A DNA stretch of 64,000 nucleotides, from assembly GCA_019677205.1 (NCBI GenBank), contig JAAMXY010001303.1, positions 45,966-109,965 of the forward strand, written 5' to 3'. Positions 49,872 to 60,888 of this stretch are shown here, piece by piece. The translations under genes were made by a program, and so were the position numbers. Numbering within the stretch: position 1 is the stretch's first letter; each line of letters opens with the position of its first letter. Below the pieces are notes generated by a model. It saw nothing but the letters and a program-made list of their open reading frames with translations. It did no database searches and had not been told where the DNA came from. Origin of the DNA: Pinguiococcus pyrenoidosus. Taxonomy: Eukaryota > Sar > Pinguiophyceae > Pinguiochrysidales > Pinguiochrysidaceae.

Positions 49872-51064
49872 ATGATGCAAGGGCTCATCCTCCTCTGCGG
49901 CCTCGTGGGCAGCGCGGCCTTCGCGCCCATGCAGGTCCGGCCGACCACGACGTGGCGCTTGGCAGCGACCAAGGATGCTCCGGATGCGGGGGCCGTCATG
50001 GACGCTGCTTTCCAGCAGGTCGCGGAGCAGATCGAGCAGGCCAAGACAAGCATGGGCCTCAGCGAGGGCTTTGTTGGCATTTTGGACGGCTTCCTGAAGG
50101 AGTATGTGGAAAGCAACAAGGAAGCGGGCACGGACCCCAAGGTGTTCAGCCAGGTTTTGGGCACCATGGTGGGCATGGTCACGCAGCAGCTGCAGGATCC
50201 GTACAAGTTCAGCACGTTCCACCAGAGCGTGCGCGACGGACCTTACGACCTGTACCAGTGGGGAAACGACTTCTTCCGCCCGCTGGTCATCATGGAGCAG
50301 TCTCGCCTGGAGGGCAAGGAGCTGCTCGACGACATCGCCGAGAAGCTGGCTGCGGGTGACAACGTCATGTTCCTGAGCAATCACCAGACCGAGGCGGACC
50401 CACAGGTCATCAGTTTGCTCTTTGAGGACAACCCTGCCCACGCGGCGCTTGCCGAGAAGGTGATCTGCATCGCCGGGCACCGGGTGACCACCGATCCAAT
50501 GGCCATTCCTTTCTCGATGGGCCGCAACTTGCTCTGCATCCACTCGAAGAAGCACATTGACAACCCCCCCGAAGAGAAGGAGGCCAAGCAGAAGCAGAAC
50601 ATGGAAACCATGAACAAGCTCGGCGAGCTGCTCGCGGCAGGCGGTCAGCTGCTTTGGGTGGCCCCGTCGGGCGGGCGGGACCGGCCCAACGAGGACGGAG
50701 AGTTCGTCATCTCGCCCTTCGACGCCAAGTCGACGAGTCTCTTCCAGCTCCTGGGCTTGAAGAGTGGGAAGAAGCTGCACTTCCACCCGATGGCGATGTT
50801 CACCCACCAGCTTGTCCCACCTCCCAAGGAGGTTCGAAAGGAGCTTGGCGAGGCGCGCAGCGCAAAACGCGGTGCTGCCCGCATCGCCATCGGCGATAGT
50901 GTGAATGTAAGTGCAATACTTCGGGGGCCGTCCTCCGCCGAAGCTGTCTAACTCCTTGCGCTTCCCCACCCCAACAGCCGGAGGACTACGCAACCAGCCG
51001 CGAGGCTTTCGCGAAGGAGGTCGAGCAGCGGGTGTTGGATCTATATGATGGATTGAAGAAGTAG
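49872..51064 (+). CDS. Plastid glycerol-3-phosphate acyltransferase
   Basis: First committed step of plastid glycerolipid synthesis (acyl-ACP plus glycerol 3-phosphate gives lysophosphatidate). Exons 49872-50906 and 50978-51064 (373 aa); 71-bp GT-AG intron, phase 0. The leader MMQGLILLCGLVGSAAFAP is a textbook complex-plastid signal with AAFAP. Mature part: SRLEGKELLDDIAEKLAAG, the catalytic FLSNHQTEADPQ (NHx4D), CIAGHRV, PFSMGRNLLCIHSKKHI and WVAPSGGRDRP, all matching the soluble plant ATS1 type rather than the ER type. The C-terminus EDYATSREAFAKEVEQR is conserved too. All catalytic blocks are intact. Confidence 0.95.
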
Positions 51065-51200
51065 GCGATCAAGCATGCTCCCCTAGTCGTAGTGGATCCT
51101 ACAGAAGTCCGCCAAGGTCGAAGCGACTTACGAACAACGTTTTTGGACACGCATTGCTTGCGCTCGGGCATCACATACAAAGAACAAATCATACAATCAT

Positions 51201-52831
51201 CTATTCGTAGCCCCTCTTGCCTACTGCTCCAAACGCGTGGTACTGCTCCACATTCTCGTGGTTCCGCAGGGCGCTGTGCAGGGCGCACAAGCTGCTGCTC
51301 GATACCAACAGCACGCCCAGCTTGAGGGTCATGGAGAACGCAGCGACCAAACCGCCGAACAGGGCCAAAACGAGAAGCGCCTTCGTGTGCAGAAAGCTCA
51401 CCTCGCTTGTCGCCCCTGTCGGCGCGTCGCCTCTTTCCGTCCTATCAAGCAACAAGCCAAGCTGCTCCTCCTCGTCCTCCTCACGTGCGTCAGCAGCTGC
51501 CGTTGTGCAAAGAGACAGCTGGAGCGACTGCCTCACAGAAGCCAGCAGTCGCTCGAGTTGGAACACCCGCCCGCGAATCGTGGATGCAGTGGCTGGGAAC
51601 CAGGTCAGTGCTCGCGACCCACAGCTATTCAGCGCGCTCTGGAAACCCCACAGAAGCAAGGATGCGATCAGGACGGACAAGGAAAGCCATACATTCGATA
51701 GCATCACGGAGAGCACGACGGTCAACGACACCAGCACGTAGGACAGCGCAAAGGTCTTGAAGTTCGTCGCCATTCTCGTCTTCAAGAACGGCAAAGATCG
51801 CGGGGCACTGTACGGTTGGATCTCCCCGATGCAGACGCCAAAGAAGACCGCTGGGCCGAGGAAGAGATACCGACTCCCGCTGCTCTTGTGCACGATCTCC
51901 AGGCACGTGAACGCGTGGCCTGCTTGTGTAATTGGCTCCTGAGCCGCACGGCCGGTACCCGGGTTCTCCACCACATGTTTCACGGAAGCCTGCCAGCCAA
52001 GGAGATCTAGCTTCGCGGCCTCGTGGAAGTGGGGCAGCGACTGCTCAAGCCGAGCATCCCGCTCCGACTCAAAATCCAGACGCCGCCCGTCGCGCTCCCC
52101 GGGAAGCAACGGCTCCGAGCAGCACGACGATTGCGGCGAGTGAAGCGGCACGTCGGACAGGAACGCAGCTGGCGAGGAATACTTCACTTCGAAGTGAAGC
52201 TCGCCAATCGGCGACACGCGTGAAACCGGCGAAGCGGACGACGAGTTGGGGTCACTCCGCGTCCAAAAGAAGAGCGGGACTTTGCAGTTTCCAACGCCGT
52301 CGTCAGACTGTGCTGCTCGCTGGACAAGAGGAAGCAAGGGAAGCTTCGACTGCAGAAAGACGGGGGAGAAATACCCTGTGAGTCTCAACAACCCTGCCGA
52401 CGAGCAAAAAGCGACAGACAACACAGAAAAAAAGGGGGAAAAAACAGAGAGCAAAAGCAGTAGCAACAGAAGGAGTGCCATCTTACCCAAGCGATGAGCT
52501 CCTCTTTCTTGTCCTCGCGTTCACGCCAGAGCTCGACTTCCAACTCCGCTGAGCACACGACGCGCCTAGAACAGAGCAGCTGCACCTGGGAGTCTCGCTT
52601 CTTCCACTTCAGGTCCCTCGAGATCACGGTGTCCTGGTGCGAGCCGTCCACTTTCACCCGGCAGTAGTGCGAGTACTTCTTGGCATGTTTCAGTCCCCGG
52701 ACGCGCGTCACCGCCACGGAGAGTTTGTCGGTGGGCTCGCGAGGAAGAGAGTTCTCCCGACTCAGTTTCTTCAAAGAAGACGTTCGGAGGTCCTGGCGAT
52801 TCGCCAGATTCACATTCTCCTTGAGAACCAT
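51201..52831 (-). CDS. C2-domain protein with C-terminal membrane hairpins
   Basis: Exons 52831-52487 and 52349-51201 (497 aa); the 137-bp intron has GTAAGA and a long pyrimidine tract and is phase 0. Residues about 25-115 look like a C2 domain (DKLSVAVTRVRGLKHAKKY, VICSAEL-type strand VVCSAELEVELWRE), continued across the intron by SPIGELHFEVKY. Further on are two hydrophobic pairs: FALSYVLVSLTVVLSVML with LSLSVLIASLLLWGF, and ALLVLALFGGLVAAFSMTL with GVLLVSSSSL, separated by an acidic loop. The layout recalls MCTP-like proteins (C2 domain plus C-terminal membrane anchor), which tether ER to other membranes. Ca-binding Asp residues are not evident. Confidence 0.65.
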
Positions 52832-53478
52832 CTTTGGATGCGCGGATCCGCCACGGCAGGATCTACGCAATGGAGTGTCCGACGTTTGCCTTCCGATTTT
52901 CGACTTTCGCCACGACGTCGATTCGCACGCCGCCGACCAGAGAGCCTTGCGTCGCAAAGCGGATTACGGAGTATCCAACGAGAGTACAGAAAGCGCGGAG
53001 GTGTGTCTGTGAAGCTGGGACCGCGCGTGCAAAGGGAGGTTTCGAGCGCCAAAAAAAGCCCGCGGCGAGGATTCGAAGACGGCGCCGCAGCAACAGACAA
53101 CGGCTTTCCGCCCGCGCGTGAAAGCCAATCATCGGTGAGAATGGGAGTTGCAGAACTATTTTCCGTGTGCCATTGCTTAGTCGAGACAACACGCTACGGT
53201 CCGCATTGGTTCATGGCGAAAATGAGAATTTTGAAAGGATTCTTCTTCGATACACATGTGACCAATTCCATGGATACGCAAGCTCGGAGCAGAAGGATAC
53301 GATCCAGTGATTTGCTGCTCGGATGATATGACGTCTTATCGTGCTGAACAATGCATGAATCAGCTGATCCGGTGCCAAAGGTGTTTTGAAAGCCCTCTCT
53401 TCCCGCGCAAACTTGGTCCCGTTCCCGTTCTCTCCGACACGGTAAACCGGATCTTCGCCGTCGGGGCACACGCGAGAG
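52832..53478. promoter_or_regulatory. Divergent promoter region with CCAAT boxes
   Basis: 647 bp between divergent genes. An ATTGG near 53207 and a CCAAT near 53264 lie upstream of the plus-strand gene. No coding exon is supported. Confidence 0.35.
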
Positions 53479-55161
53479 ATGGAGGACGACTCGCTCGTGG
53501 CACCGGAAGCCCTGCTTGCGGGCATGCAAGATCTGACGCGCTCGCTGGACGTGCTCTTGGCCAAAGGCTCCTCGTCCGTGCCGGCCTCCACACAGAAGAG
53601 GCCGCCCGAGGCAGCAGTACATGGGCTTCTGGACTCTCCTCTCACCAGATCATCCAGCGATCTGATGCACGACCTGACGCTCCGGTTCGAGGATATTCGG
53701 AAAAGCTTGGAGGACGTCGAGAAGCTGCAAGGAGCGGTCAGCGAGCGGCGCTCAGCGGAGTCGTCCCCGACACCCGCCGAAGCGGAAGACTACTTCGACA
53801 TGCTGAAGAGTAGCGTTGAAAGCGACGGAATCCGAATTCTGCCGCAATCTCAGAACTGCGCGGAGAACTTCCCTGGCTCCGCCCTGCATTCCTTTCATGA
53901 GCTGGAGGACGATGGACTCGCCCTGGCGCTGGGCAGCCCGGAGACCGACTTTGAAGAAAATCGTGCGTCGCCTCCTCTGGACGTGCATCGAAGTCCTCAA
54001 GCTTCGCACATGCGAAAAGTGGATTTCCTTGGAGGGTCCAGGGCGCTCGAATGTCTAGAAGCGGACCCAAACCCGTCGGACGCGCTGCTGCACGGAATGC
54101 TGAACGAGATGGAAGCGGAGCTTCGCGAGCTGGAGAACTCGGCGGAGGATCACATACTGATAGAGCCTTTGGAGAATGGCAAGGAAGGACCAGTCCGTCT
54201 GGTCAAGTCACTGAGCGGATTCAAGAAAGAGCAGGAAGAGCAGGAAGAGCAGGAACGACGGGAAGAGCAGGAAGAGCGGGAAGAGCGGGAAGAGCGGGAA
54301 GACGCAGCCGAGTCTCTCAGCGGAACCACTCAGAGTCCTCTGAGTTCAAGCCAGGGGAGTGCAGAAAGGCGCCAGGAGCTTCTGCTGCCTGAAGAGCACA
54401 TCATTGATCGGCGGAGCGTTGCGGACCAACCTGTGTGCAGCCAGGAGGAGTTCCGTTGCCGGGATCCGAGACGTGCCGCATCTTCCGAGGAGCATCAGCG
54501 GAAGCTTTCCCCTCGGTCAGAAGCGGGAGCTGCCGATCGGCATCTTGTGCCAGACAGTCGAGAGTTTGCAGCAGCAGTGACTGCAGATGTCATGGCCTTC
54601 GTCAAGGACGCGATCTCAAGAGAGCTTGCGCCGTTGCTGACCGAGCTTCGCGACGTTACAGCTTCTGCAAAGTTGGCTTCTCTGGCAGTCGAGCAACGCG
54701 TTTCCGCGGACATGTGGAGGGCCGACCCGCGTCGAGCGATGACTGAGGATGGCAGTTCCCGAACGCCGGCATTCCAAGGGCGCGGTGCCTCTCCTGCTGA
54801 CTCGATGAACAGCCCACAGCTTGGGGAGGATGGTCGTGGTGCCCAGGATGGTGGTCGTGGTGCCCAGGATGGTGGCCGTCGTGCCCAGGATGGTGGTAAT
54901 AGTCCGGAGTATACTCCTAAAAATGCAGATGGAGAAGAGTGCATGAAGGTGGGCGCACCCAAGACGGCGGGCGCAGCTAACGAGAAGCGCCACACGACAA
55001 GTTGCATACTTCTCGATGACGCGCTCAGCGACTCGTGCGAAGACAATGGTGCGGAGCACTTTGTCATGCTTGTGCAACAGTTGAAAGCGAAGCTGAATGA
55101 GAGAGCCGTCCTGCTTGCGAAGCTGGAGATGAAGCGACGGCGAAAGCAGCGAGAAAACTAA
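53479..55161 (+). CDS. Acidic repeat protein, unrecognised
   Basis: Single-exon frame of 560 aa from ATG (MEDDSLVAPEALLAGMQD). No known domain is seen. Residues 1-100 contain amphipathic helices (DLTRSLDVLLAKG; LRFEDIRKSLEDVEKLQG). Residues about 250-280 are a Glu/Gln/Arg run (EEQEERREEQEEREE type), probably a single alpha-helix or coiled coil. Near residue 455 a 21-bp repeat encodes GRGAQDG units. The end (LKAKLNERAVLLAKLEMKRR) is again helical and basic. The composition suits a cytoskeletal or nuclear scaffold protein, but this is not evidence of function. Confidence 0.6.
   Translation: MEDDSLVAPEALLAGMQDLTRSLDVLLAKGSSSVPASTQKRPPEAAVHGLLDSPLTRSSSDLMHDLTLRFEDIRKSLEDVEKLQGAVSERRSAESSPTPAEAEDYFDMLKSSVESDGIRILPQSQNCAENFPGSALHSFHELEDDGLALALGSPETDFEENRASPPLDVHRSPQASHMRKVDFLGGSRALECLEADPNPSDALLHGMLNEMEAELRELENSAEDHILIEPLENGKEGPVRLVKSLSGFKKEQEEQEEQERREEQEEREEREEREDAAESLSGTTQSPLSSSQGSAERRQELLLPEEHIIDRRSVADQPVCSQEEFRCRDPRRAASSEEHQRKLSPRSEAGAADRHLVPDSREFAAAVTADVMAFVKDAISRELAPLLTELRDVTASAKLASLAVEQRVSADMWRADPRRAMTEDGSSRTPAFQGRGASPADSMNSPQLGEDGRGAQDGGRGAQDGGRRAQDGGNSPEYTPKNADGEECMKVGAPKTAGAANEKRHTTSCILLDDALSDSCEDNGAEHFVMLVQQLKAKLNERAVLLAKLEMKRRRKQREN
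54828..54899. repeat. Coding 21-bp tandem repeat
   Basis: Three adjacent copies of a 21-bp unit (GGTGCCCAGGATGGTGGTCG) within the acidic repeat gene, giving Arg-Gly/Arg-Ala-Gln-Asp-Gly-Gly. In frame. Confidence 0.9.
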
Positions 55162-55337
55162 CTCTTTATAAGCAGCGCCGCTGCCGTCAGAATGATATAT
55201 CGACTAGAAACTCCGAAGAAAACCAATGCATCGTATGAATCCCTTTTCCAACGCCGCTTCTCTCAATTCCGGAGCCGAAGCAGGCTGTCTCAGCTGGCAA
55301 CCCACGCGACTTGCCCTTCCTCTCAGACGCTCCACCC

Positions 55338-57028
55338 TTACGCAACCTTCTTCTTTCCGCTCAGCGCGTTGAAGGACAGCGCAAGGATGGTGCCTCCCAC
55401 GATGCCGACCGTCGGGTCGCAGAGCGCGACCGCAAGAGCGGTGAACCATCCTGCTACAAAGTCGAGACCGGGCAAGGCCATGAGATTCTTCGGGAAGAGG
55501 ACCTTCTTGATCACGCTGGCGATGACGATGGAAGCCAGGACGGCCTTCGGCGTCTCGGTCAGGAGCACAGCAAGAGGAAGCATGAAGACGAGGACTGAGG
55601 TGCAAGTTGTGTTAGAACGGAAGCGTGGCCGCCAGCATCACCGCAGGATGTTCCGGCTTACCGAGTCCGTTGGTGAGGCCAGCCAAGTTCGAGCTGGCGC
55701 CGAGCATCTTCTGCACTTCCGAGCGCGAGAGAGAAGCTCCCACCGGGGGAGATCCAGTGGCGCCGGCGGCGAGGCAGCTGACTCCCTGAGCCATGAGCTC
55801 ACGGTTGGCGTTCCACGGCATGCCTTCCTTCTCGAAGGCGGAGCAGATGCTCACGGTGGCGCTGAACTTGATGATGGCGAAGAGCACGGCCTTGGGGGCC
55901 AAGACGTACGCCTGGTCCCAGGGGAACTCGGTCCGGATCTCGAAAGGCAGCTGGAAGCCTCCAGAGCTGTTCTCGGACGTGGGAATCTCGCCCACGACGT
56001 TGCCGTACTCGCTGTAGCCGAGGTAGCCGCTCACCGCGGTGAAGACACCAGTGACGATGAGCACTTCCGATCCCTTGGGCAGCGCCTTGGGGATGTACTC
56101 CTTGCCCTTCATCAGGATGTACAGGGTGATGCCTGCCATCGGCACGGTGTACGGGCCCCAGAGGCTGGGGCTGGCCACGGACCACAAAAGCCGCATGACG
56201 CCCGTCGCACCCTTCATGATGGCTGGAAGCTTCGGGAACAGGCCCTTCGTGGCTTCCTTGGCGAAGCTCTTTCCGCGCGCGAAGAGCGCATCCGGCATCT
56301 GAGACGCCAGGATGCTCAGGCTAGCTCCCTGCGTGAGCGAGAGAGGCAGGAGGTCAGCATCGTCGACGAGAGCGTCTTGCCAGCGTGCCGCTGGCAAGAC
56401 GTGCGGTGTTCTTCTCTCGTCCCTCCGGCGACTACGTACCCAGCTGAACCCAACGCTGACTGGCTTGGGAAGGTTCTGCGCGATCTTGCCCACGCCCAGA
56501 AGGGCCAGCAGGACGGACGCCACGCCAACCAGGAGGGTGTAAAAGGTGACGAGCTGGATGTAGGCTTCGGTTCCGTGGTCCTCGACGTACTTCTCGCCGT
56601 CCAGATCCGACTTCGTCAGGACAGCCGACACGGAGGTGACACCCTGGCTGATCCACGGGTGCCCAGTGCTGAACGCGAAGGCGACCATCGCCGGACCCGC
56701 CGTCTTCAGCCCGCGGAAGCCCGGCAGGCCCGTCAGCTCGGAGTAGGCGATCATCTAGAGATGGACGTCGGGTAGGAAAAGATGGTTCAGAAACCCAACG
56801 GGCAACCGAGTCCGGCCAAGACTGGTTCGCCGCCTCCGTCGCTCCAGAAAGAGGCGTCGACGTGGCATTCCTTGTTCTCAGATCTGCGGAAGGTCTCCGC
56901 GAAGGCCGCGTCGGATGGGAAGCGTGGCAAAGTTGAATCTGAAGCGGTACCTGCGGAACGCCGACGCAGGCCATGGTGATACCGGCGATGACGTCCTTGA
57001 TCCTGGACTCGGTCTTGGAGGGCGCCAT
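55338..57028 (-). CDS. SulP-family anion (sulfate) transporter without STAS domain
   Basis: Exons 57028-56951, 56754-56440, 56328-55662 and 55594-55338 (438 aa); three GT-AG introns, all in phase. It starts MAPSKTESRIKDVIAGIT and runs through ACVGVPQMIAYSELTGLPGF, the SulP TM1-TM2 signature, and FAFSTGHPWISQG. The later half has MPWNANRELMAQGVSCLAAG then SPPVGASLSRSEVQ, the diagnostic N-x-EL and G-x-SRS blocks, then AVLASIVIASV. The protein ends GKKKVA soon after the last helix, so the C-terminal STAS regulatory domain of plant and animal SLC26/SULTR proteins is absent. It probably moves sulfate or bicarbonate. It is divergent from ATP12. Confidence 0.85.
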
Positions 57029-57479
57029 GATTCGTCACTTGCGTATCAAGAGGAGCGGACAGGAGCGCGGCGGGGTCTGCGACTCCACAGCAGCGATTTA
57101 CGGCCTCCGGATTGTCGATCAGAGGAGCAACGAGGAAAGATCAAGTACGGAGGTCTTTTTGAAATAAATATTTTACAAATCCACTTTTGATAAAATCCAA
57201 AGGGATACGCAGGCATGGGATTGCTTTTGATAACTTGAATACTCGAAGGTTCGAGTGGAGCGGCGTAGCAGAGCTTCACAGCGGAACACAGTATTCAAGA
57301 TTCATGGTTGTGAATGCCAGAAACCAAGGTCAGCGAAGTTGTTCAAGTCAGCAACCCTCCCGCCATTGACTTGTCCAAGCGCACCAGTCACTGAAAGACA
57401 CGAAACCCTCCATCCAAATCCCCAGACTCCGCTCTCGCTCCCAATCCACGAGTCCACCACATCCAAGAGAGCCGAGACC

Positions 57480-57567
<88 letters not shown>

Positions 57568-57617
57568 GCACACACAGACACCCACAAACAAAGGCACACG
57601 CGCAAAGGTCGGAGAGA
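57029..57617. promoter_or_regulatory. Divergent promoter region with CA microsatellite
   Basis: 589 bp between the SulP gene (-) and ATP12 (+). It contains an AT-rich islet (57150-57195) and the CA array, which ends about 55 bp before the ATP12 start codon and so probably lies in its 5' UTR or core promoter. Confidence 0.4.
57485..57563. repeat. (CA)n dinucleotide microsatellite
   Basis: Uninterrupted CA repeat of about 39 units, followed by CGCACGCA variants. Confidence 0.98.
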
Positions 57618-58504
57618 ATGATTCCCAGCAGGCTCTGCGCGCCTATGCGATGCCGACTGCGTCGATTGCTGTCGACGGCTGCGACGCCTTCGACGCCTTC
57701 GACGCATCAGACCATCAAAGGGAGAAAGCGATTCTACAAGAGCGTCGGCGTAGAACAGGGCGACGCTGGGTGAGCTGCCTCATTGAGAGCCACCACAACC
57801 TTTGACCTCTGCTAACTGAAGGGGGGGGACGATTTCCCAGCTGGCATGTGACGTTGGATGCGCGTCCCATTCCGACGCCGGCGAGAAACACGCTTGCTTT
57901 CAACAGCGAAGCTCTAGCTTGGGCAGTAGCCGCCGAGTGGGACAACCAGACGACGGACGCCGGCATCGAGCCGACCTTCATGCCGCTGATGTCGCTGGCG
58001 TCCACGGCAATCGACCAGATCGCGCCCCATCCCGAAGGCACCATAGCCACTTTGATGCCCTATCTGAAGACGGATACGGCGTGCTTTCGAGCTCCGGATG
58101 ATGAGCGCGTGCTGAGGCAGAGACAAGATGACGCTCTCACGCCACTTCTGGACTGGGTGATGGACAAGTACGGGGCGGAACTGAGCATCAGTGATAACAT
58201 TGTGCAGAGGCGTGCGCACGACCCGGCGGCGGAAGACCTCATTCGGCAAGCGCTGCTGGAGATGGACGAATTCCAGCTGGCCTCGCTGCAATGCGCCACG
58301 GCCAACTGCAAGTCCTTGGTGCTGGGCCTCGCCCTCGTAGAGCAGCGGGTGGGCCCATCAGAAGCGCACAATGCATGCCGCTTGGAGGAGGACTTCCAGA
58401 TGGAGCAGTGGGGTCTGGTGGAAGGTGGCCACGACGTCGATCAGGCTGCGAGTCTCGCGTCGCTCGCCTCCGCATCGACGTTCCTTCGCTTGCACAGCCT
58501 ATGA
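57618..58504 (+). CDS. ATP12-type mitochondrial F1-ATPase assembly chaperone
   Basis: Chaperone for the F1 alpha subunit. Exon 1 57618-57769 gives an Arg-rich presequence (MIPSRLCAPMRCRLRRLL) and the family start GRKRFYKSVGVEQG. Exon 2 (from about 57822) gives WHVTLDARPIPTPARNTL, EALAWAVAAEWDNQT, FMPLMSLASTAIDQI, YLKTDTACFRAP, RQRQDDALTPLLDW and then LASLQCATANCKSLVLGLAL, matching ATP12 throughout. The GTGAGC donor and CTGAAG acceptor are one base out of phase; the acceptor abuts a run of eight G, so a homopolymer length error is the likeliest cause. Confidence 0.88.
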
Positions 58505-58705
58505 GCAAGGCGGCAAGGCCATTTGTGCTAGACAGAAGGGAAAAGGAAACGATGCAGAGCGGCGCATGTCTGTGGTGCCGCTTTGATCACGCCAAAAGCA
58601 AGGAAGCGACCGGAGTGCGTCAACGCGAGTGTTGCTTATTTAGCTACCTGACCTGACACGACGTTTCTGCTTTGGCTGCCCTTGCTTTGCTTTTTGACGA
58701 GACAA

Positions 58706-60199
58706 TCACAAGGACGCCTTCACTTGCGCCACCAGATCCTCGGGCGTCTCAGTCATCTTATTGAGGATCACTTGGCGGACGTAGTACGGATCCGATGCTC
58801 GGACCTTCGCAAAATCGAAGTCGTGAAGCGGGTGCTCCTCCACCCAGACGTCGAGGGTGCCATCTAGGAATCTGTCTGCCATCTCGGCATACAGCTTGGT
58901 CTTCTCGGCGGCATCGGCAGAGTCGTACCACTGCTGATACGAGAAACTTGCCGTCTGAATCGCCTTCCCCGCGACCACCTTCGCCAGCGCGTCCGCGAAC
59001 GGCTTCCCCTCCGCAGCCAGCAGCGTGCCGACGTCCACCGTGGCCGCGGGGCCGTAGCTGTAGGTCAGGAGCTTGCCCCCAGACCTGGCAGGAGTGCGCA
59101 AGAGAAGCGGAGTTAGCCCAAGCTTGGCCACGTCGCGCCTGCGCACTCCGACGAGCTTGTGCGGAGCCGAATAGAGTCGGGGTGGCTCAGACATCAGTTC
59201 CACCACAACAGGGAAGCGGCTCCTGGCTCTTTTGCAGAACTACGAACCAGAGGCGCCAAGGACGAGACTCCTTGGTGACATGCAAGAGCTCTGCTGGCAG
59301 AAGGATTGCGCTCGAGAGGGACACACCAAAGCAACTGCCGCTACCGCATCCCCCGAAAGACAAAAAGACAACACCGATCTTACCCCAGGGCTTGCACCAA
59401 CCGAGCGGTGGGCCTGCCTCCGCCATACGCGTCCAGGGCGAGCTTCACCGGTCCTAGCTCAGCGGCAATCTTCTGAAAGGCAGGGGTGCCGATGAAGTCG
59501 TGCTGGCATGTTGTCTGTTCGGTTCCCCCGAGCTCCGAAAGCAGCTTCATGGAGTCCTCCTCATCGGGCGCCTTGTCCGTTGGCGCATTGACGACAACGA
59601 GGCCCCTTGCCCTGGCCAGTTGCGCGACGCACTGGCCTACGGACGTCTCTGCCCGCGAGTTCACGATCACGTCGCCGGCCTTCAAGTCGCCGAAGCTCGT
59701 CAGCAGATGATGCGCCAAGGCCGGGGCGTAGAGCAGGGACGAGTAGCACGGCGGCAGCTCGGTCGACACTTTGATCACGTCAGCTGGCTGAGAGGGTTTC
59801 CAGAAGTCAGAGAGCAGCGTCATCAACCTGCTCGCCATCTCGTGCTCCGCCACGTCAAAAGTGTAGCTCCTCACCCTTGCCGTGGCGAACGTACGAAACG
59901 TGCCAAATCCGCTCTTCGCGGGCACGACGCGATCTCCCACTTGAAGCTCGGTTACAGAGCTTCCCACCTGCGGCACACCAAAGCATGAGCCGGGCACTTC
60001 TGGCTTCTGGTAAAAAAACGAAAGGTAGCATAGCGAAACACAACATCCACAAAGGAAGACAAAAGGTCCCAAAACTTGAGAAAGAAAGCTCTCACCTCGG
60101 TGACCTCGAAGACCCCTTCGTTCCCCGCGACAGCCTCCGAAGTGCCCACCAGATCCGTCTGCATGATCGGAGCGGCCAGGCCCTTGAGCGCCACAGTGC
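58706..60199 (-). CDS. Mitochondrial enoyl-[acyl-carrier-protein] reductase-like (MECR/ETR1)
   Basis: NADPH-dependent last step of mitochondrial type II fatty-acid synthesis. Exons 60199-60096, 59967-59384 and 59084-58706 are phase-consistent; a further 5' exon is needed (start codon and first about 35 residues not found, though MDPLPELS near 60320 would fit). The blocks ALKGLAAPIMQTD, AGNEGVFEVTEVGSSV, LQVGDRVVPAKSGFGTF, SLLYAPALAHHLLTSFG, NSRAETSVGQCVAQLA, LALDAYGGG and GGKLLTYSYG follow MECR in order. The first differs from the usual APINP (APIMQ), and the Tyr of the usual INxIQGxYP segment is missing. An MDR-family relative is the alternative. Confidence 0.82.
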
Positions 60200-60888
60200 C
60201 TTCATCGAAGCATCAGTAAGAGGGTTTGCCTCGCCTGTCCCACGAGCCTTGGGTGTAGGGATACCGGACGACGCGGAGACAGGTTCTCCAGCCGGAGACA
60301 GCGAGAGCTGTCCGCTCACTTGAAAGCTCAGGCAGCGGGTCCATCGCGCTGCGCGCACGGCGGTAGTGGCGGAAATCCGGGCTCTCATGTCTGGCGCTGT
60401 GGGCTGAGAGGTCGAGCGGCTCGAGACGTACGGGCAGACAACAGGTGCGCCAAGGCATGAATTGCAAACCGTACACCAAGTCAATGTATTTCTTATTTAT
60501 TTTGAAAATTACAAAATTATGAAATTGATATGATAGGGTAAATACTTTCATACATATTGATAATAGATAATTATAAATGAAACGTCTTCCATGAGAGACT
60601 TCCCCTGCGTCCTTTCTATGGCACCATCACGAATATATCCAACTCTGAGCCAATCCGCTCTACGGAACATCATGCCAAGGCGCGTAGATTCCCGCTTCTA
60701 CATTTACTTCTCTGGAACCGTTTTACATTCTACACTATATCTATCTCAACTCTATAAAGAACCAGGCTGCGACCCTGGTCACACGCCGTTTCCGCTTTGC
60801 TTACGGCGATCTGTGTTCGCTGTTCGACGCTCCGTCGCCGCGCGAGTTTTGGCGCTCTCCTCGAGTTTTTGTCCCCGTACTCTGCGCT
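60200..60888. promoter_or_regulatory. Divergent spacer with AT-rich islet, MECR / ArfGAP
   Basis: 689 bp. It probably contains the missing first exon of the MECR-like gene. An AT-rich islet spans about 60480-60590, and the rest is the ArfGAP promoter. Confidence 0.4.

Noticed and set aside
57302-57707. Cys-Val repeat frames on the minus strand
   Set aside because: Produced only by the CA microsatellite; no real coding evidence.
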